This document shows, one piece after another, positions 33,828 to 45,080 of a stretch of 64,000 nt of DNA. A program made the position numbers and the translations under genes. Each line of letters begins with the position of its first letter. Position 1 is the stretch's first letter. The notes beneath the pieces were generated by a model. The model was not told where the DNA came from, made no database searches, and saw only the letters and a program-made list of their open reading frames with translations. Source of the DNA: Calliphora vicina (taxonomy: Eukaryota; Arthropoda; Insecta; Diptera; Calliphoridae); assembly GCF_958450345.1 (NCBI RefSeq), contig NC_088780.1, forward strand, positions 159,632,726 to 159,696,725, in the 5' to 3' direction.

Positions 33828-36018
33828 ATATATAGAAGATGTACAGCAACAGAATTAAGGCCCAACTATAATATGCATAAGCTAGCTTAAGTTAATGTCA
33901 AAACCGAACGAAAAGTCCGTCAAATGCTTAAGAAAATCCGAAGAAACTTTTAGGTGGCCATAATGTACTTAAGTGCATTCAAAACAATTTAGCCCCATTT
34001 GCACATTTATGTGCAACACGTAATTAAAAACAATCGTATTTCTTATTATTTTATGAAAATAAATTAATTTTCTTCATCCTTTTACTTTTTTCTTTATTTT
34101 CTTTGTATAAAATAAACAAACTTACGGAATGTGCGACCAGCTTCGCTCTTTGTTTAAGCAAATAAAATTTGACGATACTTGACGAAACTCTCTTAAGTAC
34201 ATTATAGTTTGTCACATTCGTTTATATGTATTCGCACAGTTGCTTAAGCTGAATTATACTAGTGTATGCATATTATAGTTAGGCCTTTAAGTAGTCACTA
34301 AGTGTTTTTTTTACACGTTTATAAATTCGCAGAAATACAGACACACTTTATAATGCACACGAATTCACTTGAAAATACAGCACACTTTAAGGCACTCAGT
34401 TGATTTTTATTCGAATAGCGTTTCTGATAAACTCACTAACGACTGCAACCTCTGCCACTATTTATAACACTGCCATCTGCACTCTAGATTGTTCTTTAAC
34501 TGTCAAAGCTCGTATATTCGAATCCTAGAGCACACGCCATCTCTGGTGAACTTTCTACAATGTTCTTTAACTTCGAATATACGAGTCGCAGCAAACATTC
34601 AGCGTTGAAATACTTACGATCAATGATCAACTCAAAGCTTTTATTTAATGTTAATAATGCCCATAGCATTATGCAACTTTAAATCAGCGGTTGAAATCGT
34701 TATATTTGAATTCAAGTACAATTTCATAACAATATATTGAGAAACCCTTAATATTAGTAATTCCACTATGTTCATTCAATCACAGTAATTATTTAATTAA
34801 ATTAACCACATAAATAATGCCTCTCCTAATATCACAGGTAATAATTACCAATTAACAATTACCACTCTCTCTCTCTCGAAATTACCCAGTCAGTCAATCA
34901 CTCACCACTCATTTACGAAACCAAGAAAAACAACAACATGAAATTTGATATTAAAATCACAAATTTGAATTTACCAACACAGAAACGAAAAACAAACAAA
35001 CTGCAATACAAAAAAAAAAAAAGAAATATATGTATAAAGCAAAACTGAAACGCCTTTTAGTAACAGAAAATAATTAGGTCTCCAATATCCGCAAGCCAAT
35101 AATGGGCCTTTTGACAGTAAAGCAAAGCTCAATAGACCCCGTTAGAGTTGAACACGAAAAAATAACGCGTAACTGAAAAATAAACACATTTTACCAATTA
35201 GTTAAAACATCGATGATGATGATGATGGCGATGATGGGGTTTTCCATGTTAAAGTTCATGTTCATGTTCACAGGACTCTGTCATTCATTTGTTGCCATTT
35301 ACAAAATGTGTATGTAGATGTGTGTGCGTGTGAGCGAGGAAATATTAACCAGCCTTTATAGACCTCAAATTACTTAAATAGTGTGTGTAGTGTCTGTATG
35401 TGTGTGTGCAAGTGCTTTATTTCCGCTGAAAAACTAATTTGTATTGTTTAACTCCAAATTGAATGAATATGTTTTTTGTTTTTGAAGTTGTTAACATTTT
35501 TTCTGTTTGGTTGTGTAAATATTTACTTGCTTCTGAATACAAAAAGAGTTGAAAGTCAAAACGTTTGCTGGTTGTAGGCATGTAGTTGAAAATCAAATTT
35601 AATTAAAAATATAAAATAAATAATTAATCATGAATACAATTTAGTTATGAATACTGTACGCAATTGTTTTAATAGACTGATAGTTGGTTGTAATAAAAAA
35701 AGCTTGGAGTAAATAAATGTATTTGTTAGAGACTCTCGAAACTTAAACAAAATAAATGTCTTTAAATTTATTTATTTTACATGAAAATGTAAAGAATTTA
35801 AGAAGAGGAAACTAATAGTTGTAATAAAAGCGTAAGCTAAATATATATATTGCCAACAAAATTGGAGTATAGCAATAGTAAAACCAAATAAAATTATTTA
35901 TTATATTTGGATTTGATACTAGATTTTAAGTACTTTAAATTAACAAATTTGTAGAACAAATCGGCATTTTTGATTATCAAAAAATGTTACAAACACAATT
36001 AAAACCATTTGATATATT
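33828..36018. other. Intergenic stretch with simple repeats
   Basis: The stretch 34290-34620 contains promoter-like and repeat-like words (CTCGTATATTCGAA and its inverse near 34510 and 34570, TGTTCTTTAACT twice) that could be an LTR relic. CT runs at 34865-34879 and a GAT run at 35212-35236 are simple repeats. No gene was found. Confidence 0.4.
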
Positions 36019-36140
36019 TGTACGTTTTTACCTTTTAAAATCTGTGTTTTATTTCCTTTAAATAAACCGAATACTTTTGATTGCAAATAAAAAGCAATTT
36101 AGTAGTTTAAAATTGTAACAACTCTTTATTTATTCAAATA
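36019..36140 (+). repeat. LTR-like repeat, copy 2
   Basis: It matches 31183-31301 (GAATACTTTTGATTGCAAAT, then AAATTGTAACAACTC) and runs on into ACAACAACAACAG. Confidence 0.4.
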
Positions 36141-36239
36141 TACAACAACAACAGATTAAATAGTGACTCGGTGTTTTTATACACTAGAGTGCTCCAAGAT
36201 TGTATGGACGAAAAAAACTTTCTAGGTACAGGCCGTCCC

Positions 36240-38088
36240 ACAGTGCTTTGTTTTCATATATGCAATGGACAAAAATAGAAGGAGTTATTGCAGACGAATA
36301 AAAATTAGTGGAATATTACCTTTTGGTAAGATTAAGAAAAAATATAATTCTTGAAAAAATCCGTGAAAGGACACGGGTACCTCCCATATATCCTGAACAT
36401 ATAATTTTGAATAAAATTCACAGTTATACTCCTAACATTTTGGTTATGGTCATTTTAATAAAGTTATTGTTGTTTGTGAACATTTTTATTACAATCGCAG
36501 CACGGATTCGGGTGGCTGCCATACATCCTTTTCCTTAAAAAACTTATAAACCTGTATAAAATTATTAATTTTCAGAAATTATTGTTCTCTTATAATATTA
36601 GATGCAAAGTTATGAAAATTTTATCGGAAGGATATTCATAATTCCAAGACATCAAGATTTCAATATCCTGTATAACATCTAATTTTTTAAAAAAAAAATT
36701 CGTAAAAATCGTTTCTTATTTTGGAACCAATTTGGTTATAATCATTTTAATAAAGTTATTGTTGTTTGTGAAAATTTTTATTGCAAGGATTCGGGTGGCT
36801 GCCATACATCCTTTTCCTTAAAAAACCTATGAACCTGAATAAAATTATTCATTTTCAGAAATTATTGTTCTCTTATAATATCACATTAATTAAGTTATTA
36901 ACATTTCAATTGTAGCAAGGATTTACATAACTGCCATATATCCTTTTTTAAAAAAAATACTGAAATATTTTATATATTTTCTAAATTCGGAAGGACGGAT
37001 GGACGGACATTTTCAAATGTTGATAGCCTTATGGTTCAGCTGTAATATTAGAAACTGGATGTTGGACTATACTTTAAGTGTTCATAATATCAGCAGAAGC
37101 TCATATTAATATCTAAATCTAAGGATATGTAGGTTATATTAAATTATTGAGTTACTTACATTTACGGTAAAAATGTATTATTTATGGGTGCCATCAAAAA
37201 CATTTTTTTTTTAAAGTTCTAGTCAAAACGGACAAATAATGATTTCACATTATAATAAATAAGAGATAGTCATTACATAAAATTAAAGAAAAATTAAAAT
37301 TGATTAACACGTTTTTTTTCAAAATTAAATCCAACTTTGGAATTTTTTTTGATTTCAGCAAAAAAACATACAACATCAAGAACCAAATAAAGACATATTA
37401 ATACACTTTATGCCATTAAACTACTTTTGTTAAATAACGCAATATTTCTTAGTTATTTAAAAGAAAAAACGGTATTATTTTATAAAAACCCAAAAATATG
37501 GAGCTATTTCCCTAAACCATCAAATTAAAAATTTACGAAATGGTAATTTATACATTTAAACAAAAACAAAATTTTAATAGTTTTCATAAGAAAGGACAAC
37601 TAATGATTACATTTTCTTATAGATAATGCTTATGGCTATTCTATAGTAAAACATAATCAAAATAGATTAACACGTATTTTACTAATATTCCAACAAAGTT
37701 TTAGAATTTCAGGCTTACAATAAAAAAAATGTTAATTATTAAAAATTGCGCAGATTAAACTGTTAAACATGTTTTGACAAAAGCAGTAATTTTCCATAAT
37801 TCCACATTCATATTCTTTCATTTGCAGCCAATCGCGAGTTTATATCTTTTAAAACGAACTTTTAACAATGGTTTTAGTTAACCTTAAAAAAAATACATTT
37901 TTCTCCATAAAATTTATGTTGAAAATGTACTAACTTTAGCGACCTCTAGTGACGACAAAAAAAGATATTTATAAAAAAGTCTTTTTTACACGAATGAGTT
38001 ATTTAGTTGTCTATTGAAAAATATAAATTTCATTAACATCAAAGACATAATCTTGTTTTTGATTTTTGTCCATTGAACAAAGCACTGT
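36240..38088. mobile_element. 1.85-kb TIR element with internal repeats
   Basis: Inverted ends ACAGTGCTTTGTT (plus CAATGGACAAAAAT after a 9-bp offset on the left) and their complement bound the element. The flanks CCGTCCC and GCGTCCC suggest a GC-rich 7-8-bp target duplication with a mismatch. Inside, a roughly 165-bp unit containing GATTCGGGTGGCTGCCATAC is duplicated (36437-36600, 36724-36890), with weaker copies nearby. A second pair (GGACAA..TAATGATT..GATTAACACG) lies at 37220-37330 and 37590-37680. The 76-codon frame at 36308 falls in this repeat. Confidence 0.7.
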
Positions 38089-39097
38089 GCGTCCCCCCCT
38101 CTAGAATTGTTCTATGTATTGTAGAAACACGTTGTGTAACATATTAGGATGATAATATAACGTTAACTGGTGGCGCAACGACGCTGAAGTTTTGAGGTGC
38201 ATTTACAAGGGGAAAATATGCAATGTTTCCAGTTTTTGTAAAAATTTTGCCATTAAATAATGACTTTTACAATTTAATTTAAAATAATCGAAATGTGTAC
38301 GTAATTTTCGTTATAATAAGATATAAAAGACAAAAATTGGTGAAAAAATGTTAAAGTTATTAAAAAATCGCCAGGCCATTAACGTGTCTCAGGCCACTAG
38401 AACAAGAAATTTATGAACAAAATTAACATATTTTGAGAAATATTAAAATAAAAGCTTATTTTTACTTAAAATATATCCATATTTTCTTGTATATGAGTTT
38501 TTGTCCTCGTAGGATATCATTAACCTATTCGCAGGTATGACCAAAAAAATTAATTTTTTTTAACGGCAGTTTCAAAACTCCAATTTCAAATTTTTAAAAA
38601 TTTTGTTAAACATATTTCAGAATTTTTTGATCATCACATGGGGATTTATTGACAACATGATAGGGAATAAAAATGTGAAAAAAGTATGTCAATACCTCCT
38701 ATAGTTTTTCCGTACCTGCGATATAAATTTTGCGATTTTCGAGAAAAACTAATTTTTTGGCCATATTTTGGGAATGACCAGAATTTCCTTACTGTAATGA
38801 TTTTTAAGTAAAAGCTATTCAGAATAATATAGTCCAGGTAATTCTAAATATAGTCTGAAAGTTTTACTAAAATCGGAAAACTTTAACCCTTAAATCGTGA
38901 AGGTCAAAGGTAAATTTTTTCAATATTTGGAATTTCTCATGGAAAGATAGCGAAATATTATATATTTTTGGGCCGATTTTGATGAAACTTAAGAAAAATA
39001 TAAAATGAAGTCTAGTATTCACAATAACAGTACAAAAATGGAAATTAACCCTTAATAGCACTACATACATAATACAGTTGATGTTTATTCTCACAGC
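38089..39097. other. AT-rich non-coding stretch
   Basis: No gene or element ends were recognised. Repeated phrases such as TTTTGATGAAACTTAAG suggest old repeat sequence. Confidence 0.35.
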
Positions 39098-39345
39098 ACA
39101 CAGTGGTTTAGAAACTTTTTTTTTGGAAATAATTCGGTATCTTGAGAACTATTGGAGATATTGTTACCAAATGGTTTGAGCTGAGATGTTTTCGAGTTGA
39201 TTTACGTTTGTTCAGCTTCCTACCGCTAACGGGGGCCACACAGTGATTTAAAAACTTTTTTTTTAAATAATTCGGTATATTGTTATGAAATTTCACATGG
39301 TTTCAGCTGAGGTGTTTTCGAGTTGATTTACGTTTGTTCAGCTTA
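39098..39345. repeat. Two-unit tandem repeat (~140 bp)
   Basis: CACACAGTGGTTTAGAAAC at 39098 and CACACAGTGATTTAAAAAC at 39237 head units that both end GTTTTCGAGTTGATTTACG..TTGTTCAGCTT. Confidence 0.8.
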
Positions 39346-39354
39346 AAATTATTT

Positions 39355-40145
39355 AACAAAATCGCCAAAAATCCATTTATGATCCGAACGAGCTAATTTT
39401 GAATATAAATAGTCCTTGAGAAGATCTACAAAAAATACGCGTACAAGTGTAGGTTATCTCTATTAGTTGAAGATATATACTATTATTTATTTTTTTAATT
39501 TTCCTCGATCTTTTTATGGTTTTTTAGATATGGCGGGCCTACGGAAGGTCGAAAGTCATTTTTAAAATATGAGCTATATTGGCGATAAAATTCTAAATAA
39601 AATAAAAATTGCTAACAGTTATCTCTTCCCTATAAAAAGTTATACGCATCCAAAGTTGGAACTTGTAAAAAGGGCCGTATTTTTTACGTTTTTTCCAAAA
39701 AAAGCCTATATATTTTTTTCTTTTGTAGAAAAAAAAATTTTTCGGGACTATATTGAATTTTAAAGAAAAATTTGGCTCACTTAAGCGGACATACCACCCC
39801 CCCAGTCCTATCCAAACTAGACCAATTTTAAAAAAATTTCGGTTGGAATAAAAAATTCTAAAAAGGCAAAGCACCGATCCACAAAAAAGGTCCATATTTG
39901 TATAACCCCATATGTTTTTTTAAATACTTACCAAGTATTTTTACTATCACACGGTAAATAACGTCACAGTAGACACTTTTCTAAAAAAACTCAGTTTTTG
40001 GAAGAAATTTTCCCCGTTTTAGAAATTTCAGTATTTGATAATAAAAAATTTAAAAAATTCTAATGCCATTGATTTACGGATATTTGAGTCTATATTGGTT
40101 ACAAATTGTTATGATATGTTTAATTTTTAGTAAAATTAAATAATT
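39355..40145 (+). repeat. Dispersed repeat family R, copy 2
   Basis: The same ordered blocks as 18940-19410. The 3' part (GTCTATATTGGTTACAAATTG) is repeated inverted at 40256-40292, flanking the MITE that follows. Confidence 0.8.
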
Positions 40146-40315
40146 TTATAAAATTGTGGGACTTCATTTAACTTAAAAACTAAAAAAATTTCATATGGTG
40201 ATTTTCAACGAATAAAAATATAAAATATGAATTAATGTAAAATTTAAAATTTAAAAAGATATCATAACAAAATTTGTAACCAATATAGACATAAATTTGA
40301 TTTCAATTGATTGAA

Positions 40316-40821
40316 TCATCCCAGCAAAAACTTTACTTACTTAGTAAGCCAGCAAGTAATACTGGAGCAAGCTGAAAGCTACTTATTATTTGAATGAATA
40401 ACTAGTTATTTTTGTTCGAGATTTCAAAAAATTCGTGCGTCCTACTTAGAAATGTACTTACATTCTGCTCAGTTATAAGTATGTAGTTACTTTCACAACA
40501 ATAATATGAAGCTAAAAATAAAACGGAAAAAATACTGCCTTGTGTGGGAATCGAACCGACAAATTATTTGCTTGTGTTTGATAGTCTAGCTGCTAACTCA
40601 CTACTCCATGTACGAGTTATTTTATCGTAAGTTAAAGATGATTTTAACATAAAGGGTGAATTCCAAAATGTATGTATGCAATGCAACCTTAAAAAGTCGA
40701 GCGATTCTTAGCGCAACCGTGTAAACTTTGATAATGTTTCATATCGCAAAATGTATGAAAAAGTAAAAACAGGCATTATGATAAAAATTCACAAAATTTC
40801 ACAAAAGTTTTGCTGGGATGA
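40316..40821. mobile_element. MITE with TCATCCCAGCAAAA ends and a tRNA-like core
   Basis: Perfect 14-bp inverted ends TCATCCCAGCAAAA and TTTTGCTGGGATGA bound a 506-bp element. A TTACTTACTTAG-type subterminal word is near the left end. The interior contains a tRNA-like block on the minus strand, listed separately. No transposase was seen. Confidence 0.7.
40538..40610 (-). other. tRNA-like sequence (SINE-type core) inside the MITE
   Basis: The minus strand reads GGAGTAGTGAGTTAGCAGC, then GACTATCAAAC, then GGTTCGATTCCCAC. GGTTCGATTCC (40547-40557) is a perfect RNA polymerase III B box, and TAGTGAGTTAGC is an approximate A box at normal spacing. The T stem is 4 of 5 paired. The acceptor ends do not pair, so this is not a working tRNA; it looks like a tRNA-derived SINE head or pseudogene. 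Confidence 0.5.
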
Positions 40822-41436
40822 AGCACACAGGATGCCTTGCACACTCTTTTAACAAAATGTGTCTGAATTGCTTAAAAACAGTGTTGAATTTCCACCTTCA
40901 ATACATTGAGTCATTGTGATCACCGAAATGAGAGAGTATACGTCTAGAAAATGTGTCTGTATGTTCACATCAATATGATTTAATTTAGCCAGAAATAGCT
41001 ATGTTATCGTATCACGCTATCTAGCATTAGATCAGATAATAAAACATGAATGAATTTGGGTTATCTGAAATCCATCAAACCGAAATGCTTCTTCAGTTAG
41101 GAGGCTTTTGACTGAAAAATCAAAACTATTTTTACTATGTCTGAAATATTGTTTTGATAAGAAAACAGCAAAATAGCTTCATTTCTGCTAACCCTAAACT
41201 GCCAGCTGTCAAACTGTTTTTTAAAAAAAATGTCATGCATGCTGGAACTCCCTTTATGTATATTGTGGAAGTATAAATAAGATTTCAGTGTTCATTTTTA
41301 TACTCTTTTACTTTTTTTAGTTTATACCGCTAAACATAACAGTATTCATTAGCTTTGTATGATAGAATTTATAGTTAATAACAAAAATACATATGTATGT
41401 ACCCAAATTTATTTAATTTATTCCTTACACTTCCAG
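40822..41436. other. Non-coding stretch before the micro-exon candidate
   Basis: No gene or element ends were recognised. Confidence 0.4.
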
Positions 41437-41461
41437 ACAAACTTCTTCATTACATACTGAG
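41437..41461 (+). other. Candidate 25-nt micro-exon
   Basis: A strong acceptor (TTTATTCCTTACACTTCCAG, ending 41436) is followed after 25 nt by CTGAG|GTAAGTTAA, an excellent donor at 41462. No TE match overlaps it. A host transcript would be needed to confirm it. Confidence 0.3.
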
Positions 41462-42102
41462 GTAAGTTAATTTCAAATTTCTAGTTAAATTTCAAAACAT
41501 ATTCAATTATTTTCTTCTCAACACTCAACAGTTTTAAGGCATGTTTTTTGCATGAATACAACAACATTTTCACAAACACCCAGAAAACAGCTCCGAAAAA
41601 CGTTATTAATTACTTATGTAAATATATTTTGGAAAAACAAAAATATTGACAAAACGTTCAAAACTTCATAAATTCACTAGCACACACTTTCATCTGTATT
41701 CCGTATTTTATGCACAAAAGAATAACTCTAAAATTAAGAAGATGAAAAACAATTTTTACATGCATAAACTATTTAACAAAAACAAAAGAGTTAAGGGGAA
41801 GGGAGGGAATGAAGATAATAAAGAAACTGAAACTGAAAAACTAACTTTTCTTAAATAATTTTACATAAACAATGATGGCCTGCAGCATAAAATATTTGTT
41901 AAAATCAACCAACTATCCAGACCATTCATAAATGCTCATGTGGAAAAACAACACTTTAGTCGAAGTCTATGATGATGCAATGCAACCAACATGCATGTGG
42001 CATGTGTATGTAAATTAGACGGCTTCAAAATGTTATGGATATATAGCTATAGTTCAAGCTATGAGCTTTTATTTCAATCATATTATAAGCTATATTTGCT
42101 TT
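41462..42102. other. Non-coding stretch
   Basis: The 70-codon lysine-rich frame at 41646-41858 has no motif and looks fortuitous. No element ends were found. Confidence 0.4.
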
Positions 42103-42117
42103 CTAACAAGATATACT

Positions 42118-42919
42118 AGCGGCTAACTGGCCGAGTCAAACCGCAATAAAATCTCTGACATCTCAAACATCGAACATAGTCCAGCAAAGCCGGGCATCCT
42201 TAGATATGATGACGATACATTTAAGAGTCGTACTCATGTGGATACGTGGACACGGAGATACTTTGGGCAACAATGCGGCTGATGATCTGGCGAAAAGAGG
42301 ATCCATGATGCCTGACAGAGACTTTTTATGCGGGATTCCGTTATCATTAGATAACGGCAAATTAATAATTTTTATTATAAGCTCGCTCAGACAATATGGG
42401 GATGTGAACCCACCTATACAATTACCAGAATGATGTGACACCGACTAAACTGAGGGCGGACATCATATCTTCTTGGCCTGACACGCTCACAAGTATGCAA
42501 TGTAGTGGCGATGATTGCCGGACACTACATATTTGGCAACCGTGCGAGGTTGCATTATAATGACTTCTGTAGAAGTTGTCAAAATGAAGAGAAGGATGAG
42601 ACCATTCTTTATCATTTTTGTCATTGCCTGGTATTAGGAGATCTATGCATCAGGTTTCTGGGTTATCGTTTCCTAAATAGTCTTTATGAGCTATAGGCAT
42701 AGCAATTAGCTACGCAAGCCAGACACCGGAATCTCCACGGAGTAACCCAGTATCTGTCAAAAGACTGATACTGGTTTATTCTTCTGTTTTCATTCCTCTT
42801 TATTTCTTCTACTCCTTATTCTATTTGACTTTCTCCTTCTCTTTTCATTTCTATATGGCCCTCTTATGTTTCTACGATCTCTTTCTTGTCTCAACCATGC
42901 CGCTGCCTGTTAACCTAAC
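42118..42919 (+). mobile_element. 5'-truncated LINE with 15-bp TSD
   Basis: CTAACAAGATATACT flanks the insert at 42103-42117 and again at 42920-42934. The insert holds the 3' part of an RNase H-bearing non-LTR retrotransposon, a T-rich 3' UTR and a tail of TTAACCTAACC. 5' truncation and a long duplication fit target-primed reverse transcription. The tail matches the 73-bp insert at 28149. Confidence 0.9.
42206..42696 (+). pseudogene. RNase H and C-terminal CCHC remnants of the LINE ORF2
   Basis: The first frame (42206-42433) contains VVLMWIRGHGDTLGNNAADD and then LAKRGS, the conserved end of RNase H (family pattern V..WVPGH.G..GNE.AD.LAK). After frameshifts, the frame at 42505-42696 gives GHYIFGNRARLHYNDFCRSC and later ETILYHFCHC, a C-x2-C-x11-H-x3-C arrangement typical of LINE ORF2 C-termini, ending NSLYEL and stop. 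At least one frameshift separates the two parts. Confidence 0.85.
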
Positions 42920-42934
42920 CTAACAAGATATACT

Positions 42935-43365
42935 GGGCTATAAATCAGAGGGTGTTCTATTCCCTGAGACTGTAAGTGTATCTGCAAACAAACAAAAATC
43001 TTCGCAGTTAGTTTTTGTTTAAAAAAACTAACAATCGGTTATAGTTTATTATATCTATATTAGAGTTCGTTTGTGACCAGGTCACCTCATTTGTTTTTCG
43101 GGTATCATCATTTTTCATCAAGGTTTTTGGGTAAATAAAAATTATGGCGTCCTTTTTTTTGGAAAATTTTTACTCCTTGTGGTGGTTCAACGCACCAAAT
43201 CTGATTTCACCAGTCGATTCTACATCAAAAATTAATACAATTGATGTTTTTAGAATCCTTAAGAATAGTTTCAGAAACCCACACCAGTGGGCGCAAATCT
43301 CATAAAAAAAATAATTTTAGATTTTTTAAACATGAAGATGAAAAGGCATTTTATGCTTATCATTT
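42935..43365. other. Non-coding stretch
   Basis: GGCGTCCTTTTTTTTGGAAA near 43147 resembles a word near 18830 beside repeat R. No gene was found. Confidence 0.35.
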
Positions 43366-43552
43366 CAGGTGATGGTTTGTAAAGAAAAAAAATTCAAAAT
43401 TTCCGGGTAAAACTCGGAAACTTTTTTTGAGTGCAGTCAACTGTAAAAGCTCCGTAAAGTATGCAGTAAACATTTAAATAAGAACAGGCAGGTGTATGTG
43501 GGTTGGAGAAACTTGAAGAACTAACATTAGTAAATGCTACCTGACGAAGCCG
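43366..43552 (+). mobile_element. Helitron family H1 fragment
   Basis: The plus strand carries GATGGTTTGTAAAGAAAAAA, GAACAGGCAGGTGTATGTGG and AAATGCTACCTGACGAAGCCG, the order seen on the minus strand at 27251-27545. The CTAG end is missing. Confidence 0.7.
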
Positions 43553-43901
43553 TTTTATTATAAATATCCCATTGAGAACAATATCAACTCGATATCAAAT
43601 TTATTTTTTGTTTATAAACTTTGGAGCAGTCTAATGTAGACCAGTGATGAAAACTGAATAAAATATCCCCTGATTTATAGTAGAATATGTATGTATTTGT
43701 ATGCATTAATGTGTGTGTGTGTGTGTGTGTGTGAATATTTACATACATACACACTTAAACTCATACATGCATATTGATTGATTTTGTGTGTAAAGTTATG
43801 CATCATAATATACTTATGAAGCATATACATATATACACTGCAAGACATTTGAATAAGGTAGAAAATGTTTCATTTAAAATCATTAATTAAATGCAAATAA
43901 A

Positions 43902-44215
43902 GTATCACTCATATTTCCTACCAACAATCACGTATGTCATAAACTAGAGTTTCTGGTATGATAATCTGTGATCACTCATATTCCAAAAATCATTCCAAAA
44001 TCATACATAATATAATCATAGTAATCTGCGATCTCTCATACTTTTTATAAAACTATAATACCAATTATACGTCCTCTTAACTCTCATATTTCCACACACT
44101 CATAAAATCACCTTAACAAGAGGTCCTAGAGGAAAAGCAACAATAATAATATGTGATCACTCACATTTCCCACCAAAAAACTATTTTTATATGATATAAC
44201 TAACACTCATAAGCA
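43902..44215. repeat. Degenerate minisatellite around TGTGATCACTCATATTTCC
   Basis: Variants of ATAATCTGTGATCACTCATATTTCC occur near 43905, 43960, 44020, 44075, 44145 and 44210. A further unit (ATAATCGGTGATCACTCTCATTTCC) appears at 47170, beyond the TE cluster. A frame crossing that distal part (47053-47280) is not a gene. A GT run lies at 43711-43733. Confidence 0.55.
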
Positions 44216-44445
44216 AGGTTGGCTAACGTTACCGCTAAACTACCATTTCCCTTAAAATACCCTTTCAGCTCAACTACGTTACCGAAATAACTACAATTAA
44301 TTAGCAGTTCCATCGGTTTCAATGAGCGAGGAATGGTTTGTTTAGTTCAGAAGTGATGATTTTGACAAGAAAGACAAAGATCGCCCAGGCGAGCCAAAAA
44401 AGTTTGAAGGCCAAGAATTGGAGGCGTTACTCCATGAAGATTGTT

Positions 44446-44693
44446 GTAAAACTCAATAAGAGCTTGAATAATCATTGAGAGTTACTAAAGAAACAATTTC
44501 CAAATGCTTGCGAGCAGCAGGATTCATTAAAAAGCTGGGCAATTGGCTACCATACGAATTGAAGACGAGGTAAAACTCAACAAGAGCTTGAATAATCATT
44601 GAGAGTTACTAAAGAAACAATTTCCAAATGCTTGCGAGCAGCAGGATTCATACAAAATCTGGGCAATTGGGTACCACACGAATTGAAGACGAG
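44446..44693 (+). repeat. 124-bp exact-period tandem duplication inside mariner
   Basis: GTAAAACTCAA starts both units (44446 and 44570) and GAAGACGAG ends both. Only a few substitutions separate them, so the duplication is younger than most of the decay of this copy. Confidence 0.9.
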
Positions 44694-44910
44694 TGACCTT
44701 AAAAGAAAACAATGGATCCATTATGTAAAAGAGCGTAAAAGGTACCAAAGCCAAATACCCATGACGCTAAGGTAACGCTCTGTATTTGGTTGGAGCAAAA
44801 GAGTCCTAAAAGAGAGCTGAAATCTGGCCAGACCATCACAGGGAATATGTACCGAACGCAACTGATTCATTTGAAGCGAACATTAGCCGAAAAACTCCCA
44901 GAATACGCAT

Positions 44911-45080
44911 AGTAGAAATACTACTTGTAGTGGAAATACTACTTTTTTAAAAAAGTTGTAGAAATAATATTTTTTAAAAGAGTAGTAGAAATACTACTTT
45001 TAAAAAAAAGTAATATTTAATTTTTAAAAAGTAGTATGTATATCTACTACCTTTTTCAAAAAGTAGTATTTTTACTACTT
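44911..45080. repeat. AGTAGAAATACTACTTTTT quasi-palindromic block
   Basis: About 170 bp of alternating AGTAGAAATACTACTT and A/T runs, able to form several hairpins, stands where the mariner catalytic segment would lie. The mariner sequence resumes immediately after it at GCAATACC. Confidence 0.8.

Noticed and set aside
34290..34620. Solo LTR of a retrotransposon
   Set aside because: TGTTCTTTAAC and inverted TATATTCGAA words are suggestive, but no matching second copy, TG..CA ends or target duplication could be fixed.
41646..41858. 70-codon lysine-rich frame just after the micro-exon candidate
   Set aside because: No signal peptide, domain or codon pattern supports it, and it lies in A-rich sequence.
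43711..43733. Possible regulatory Z-DNA tract
   Set aside because: A plain GT microsatellite; nothing else ties it to regulation.
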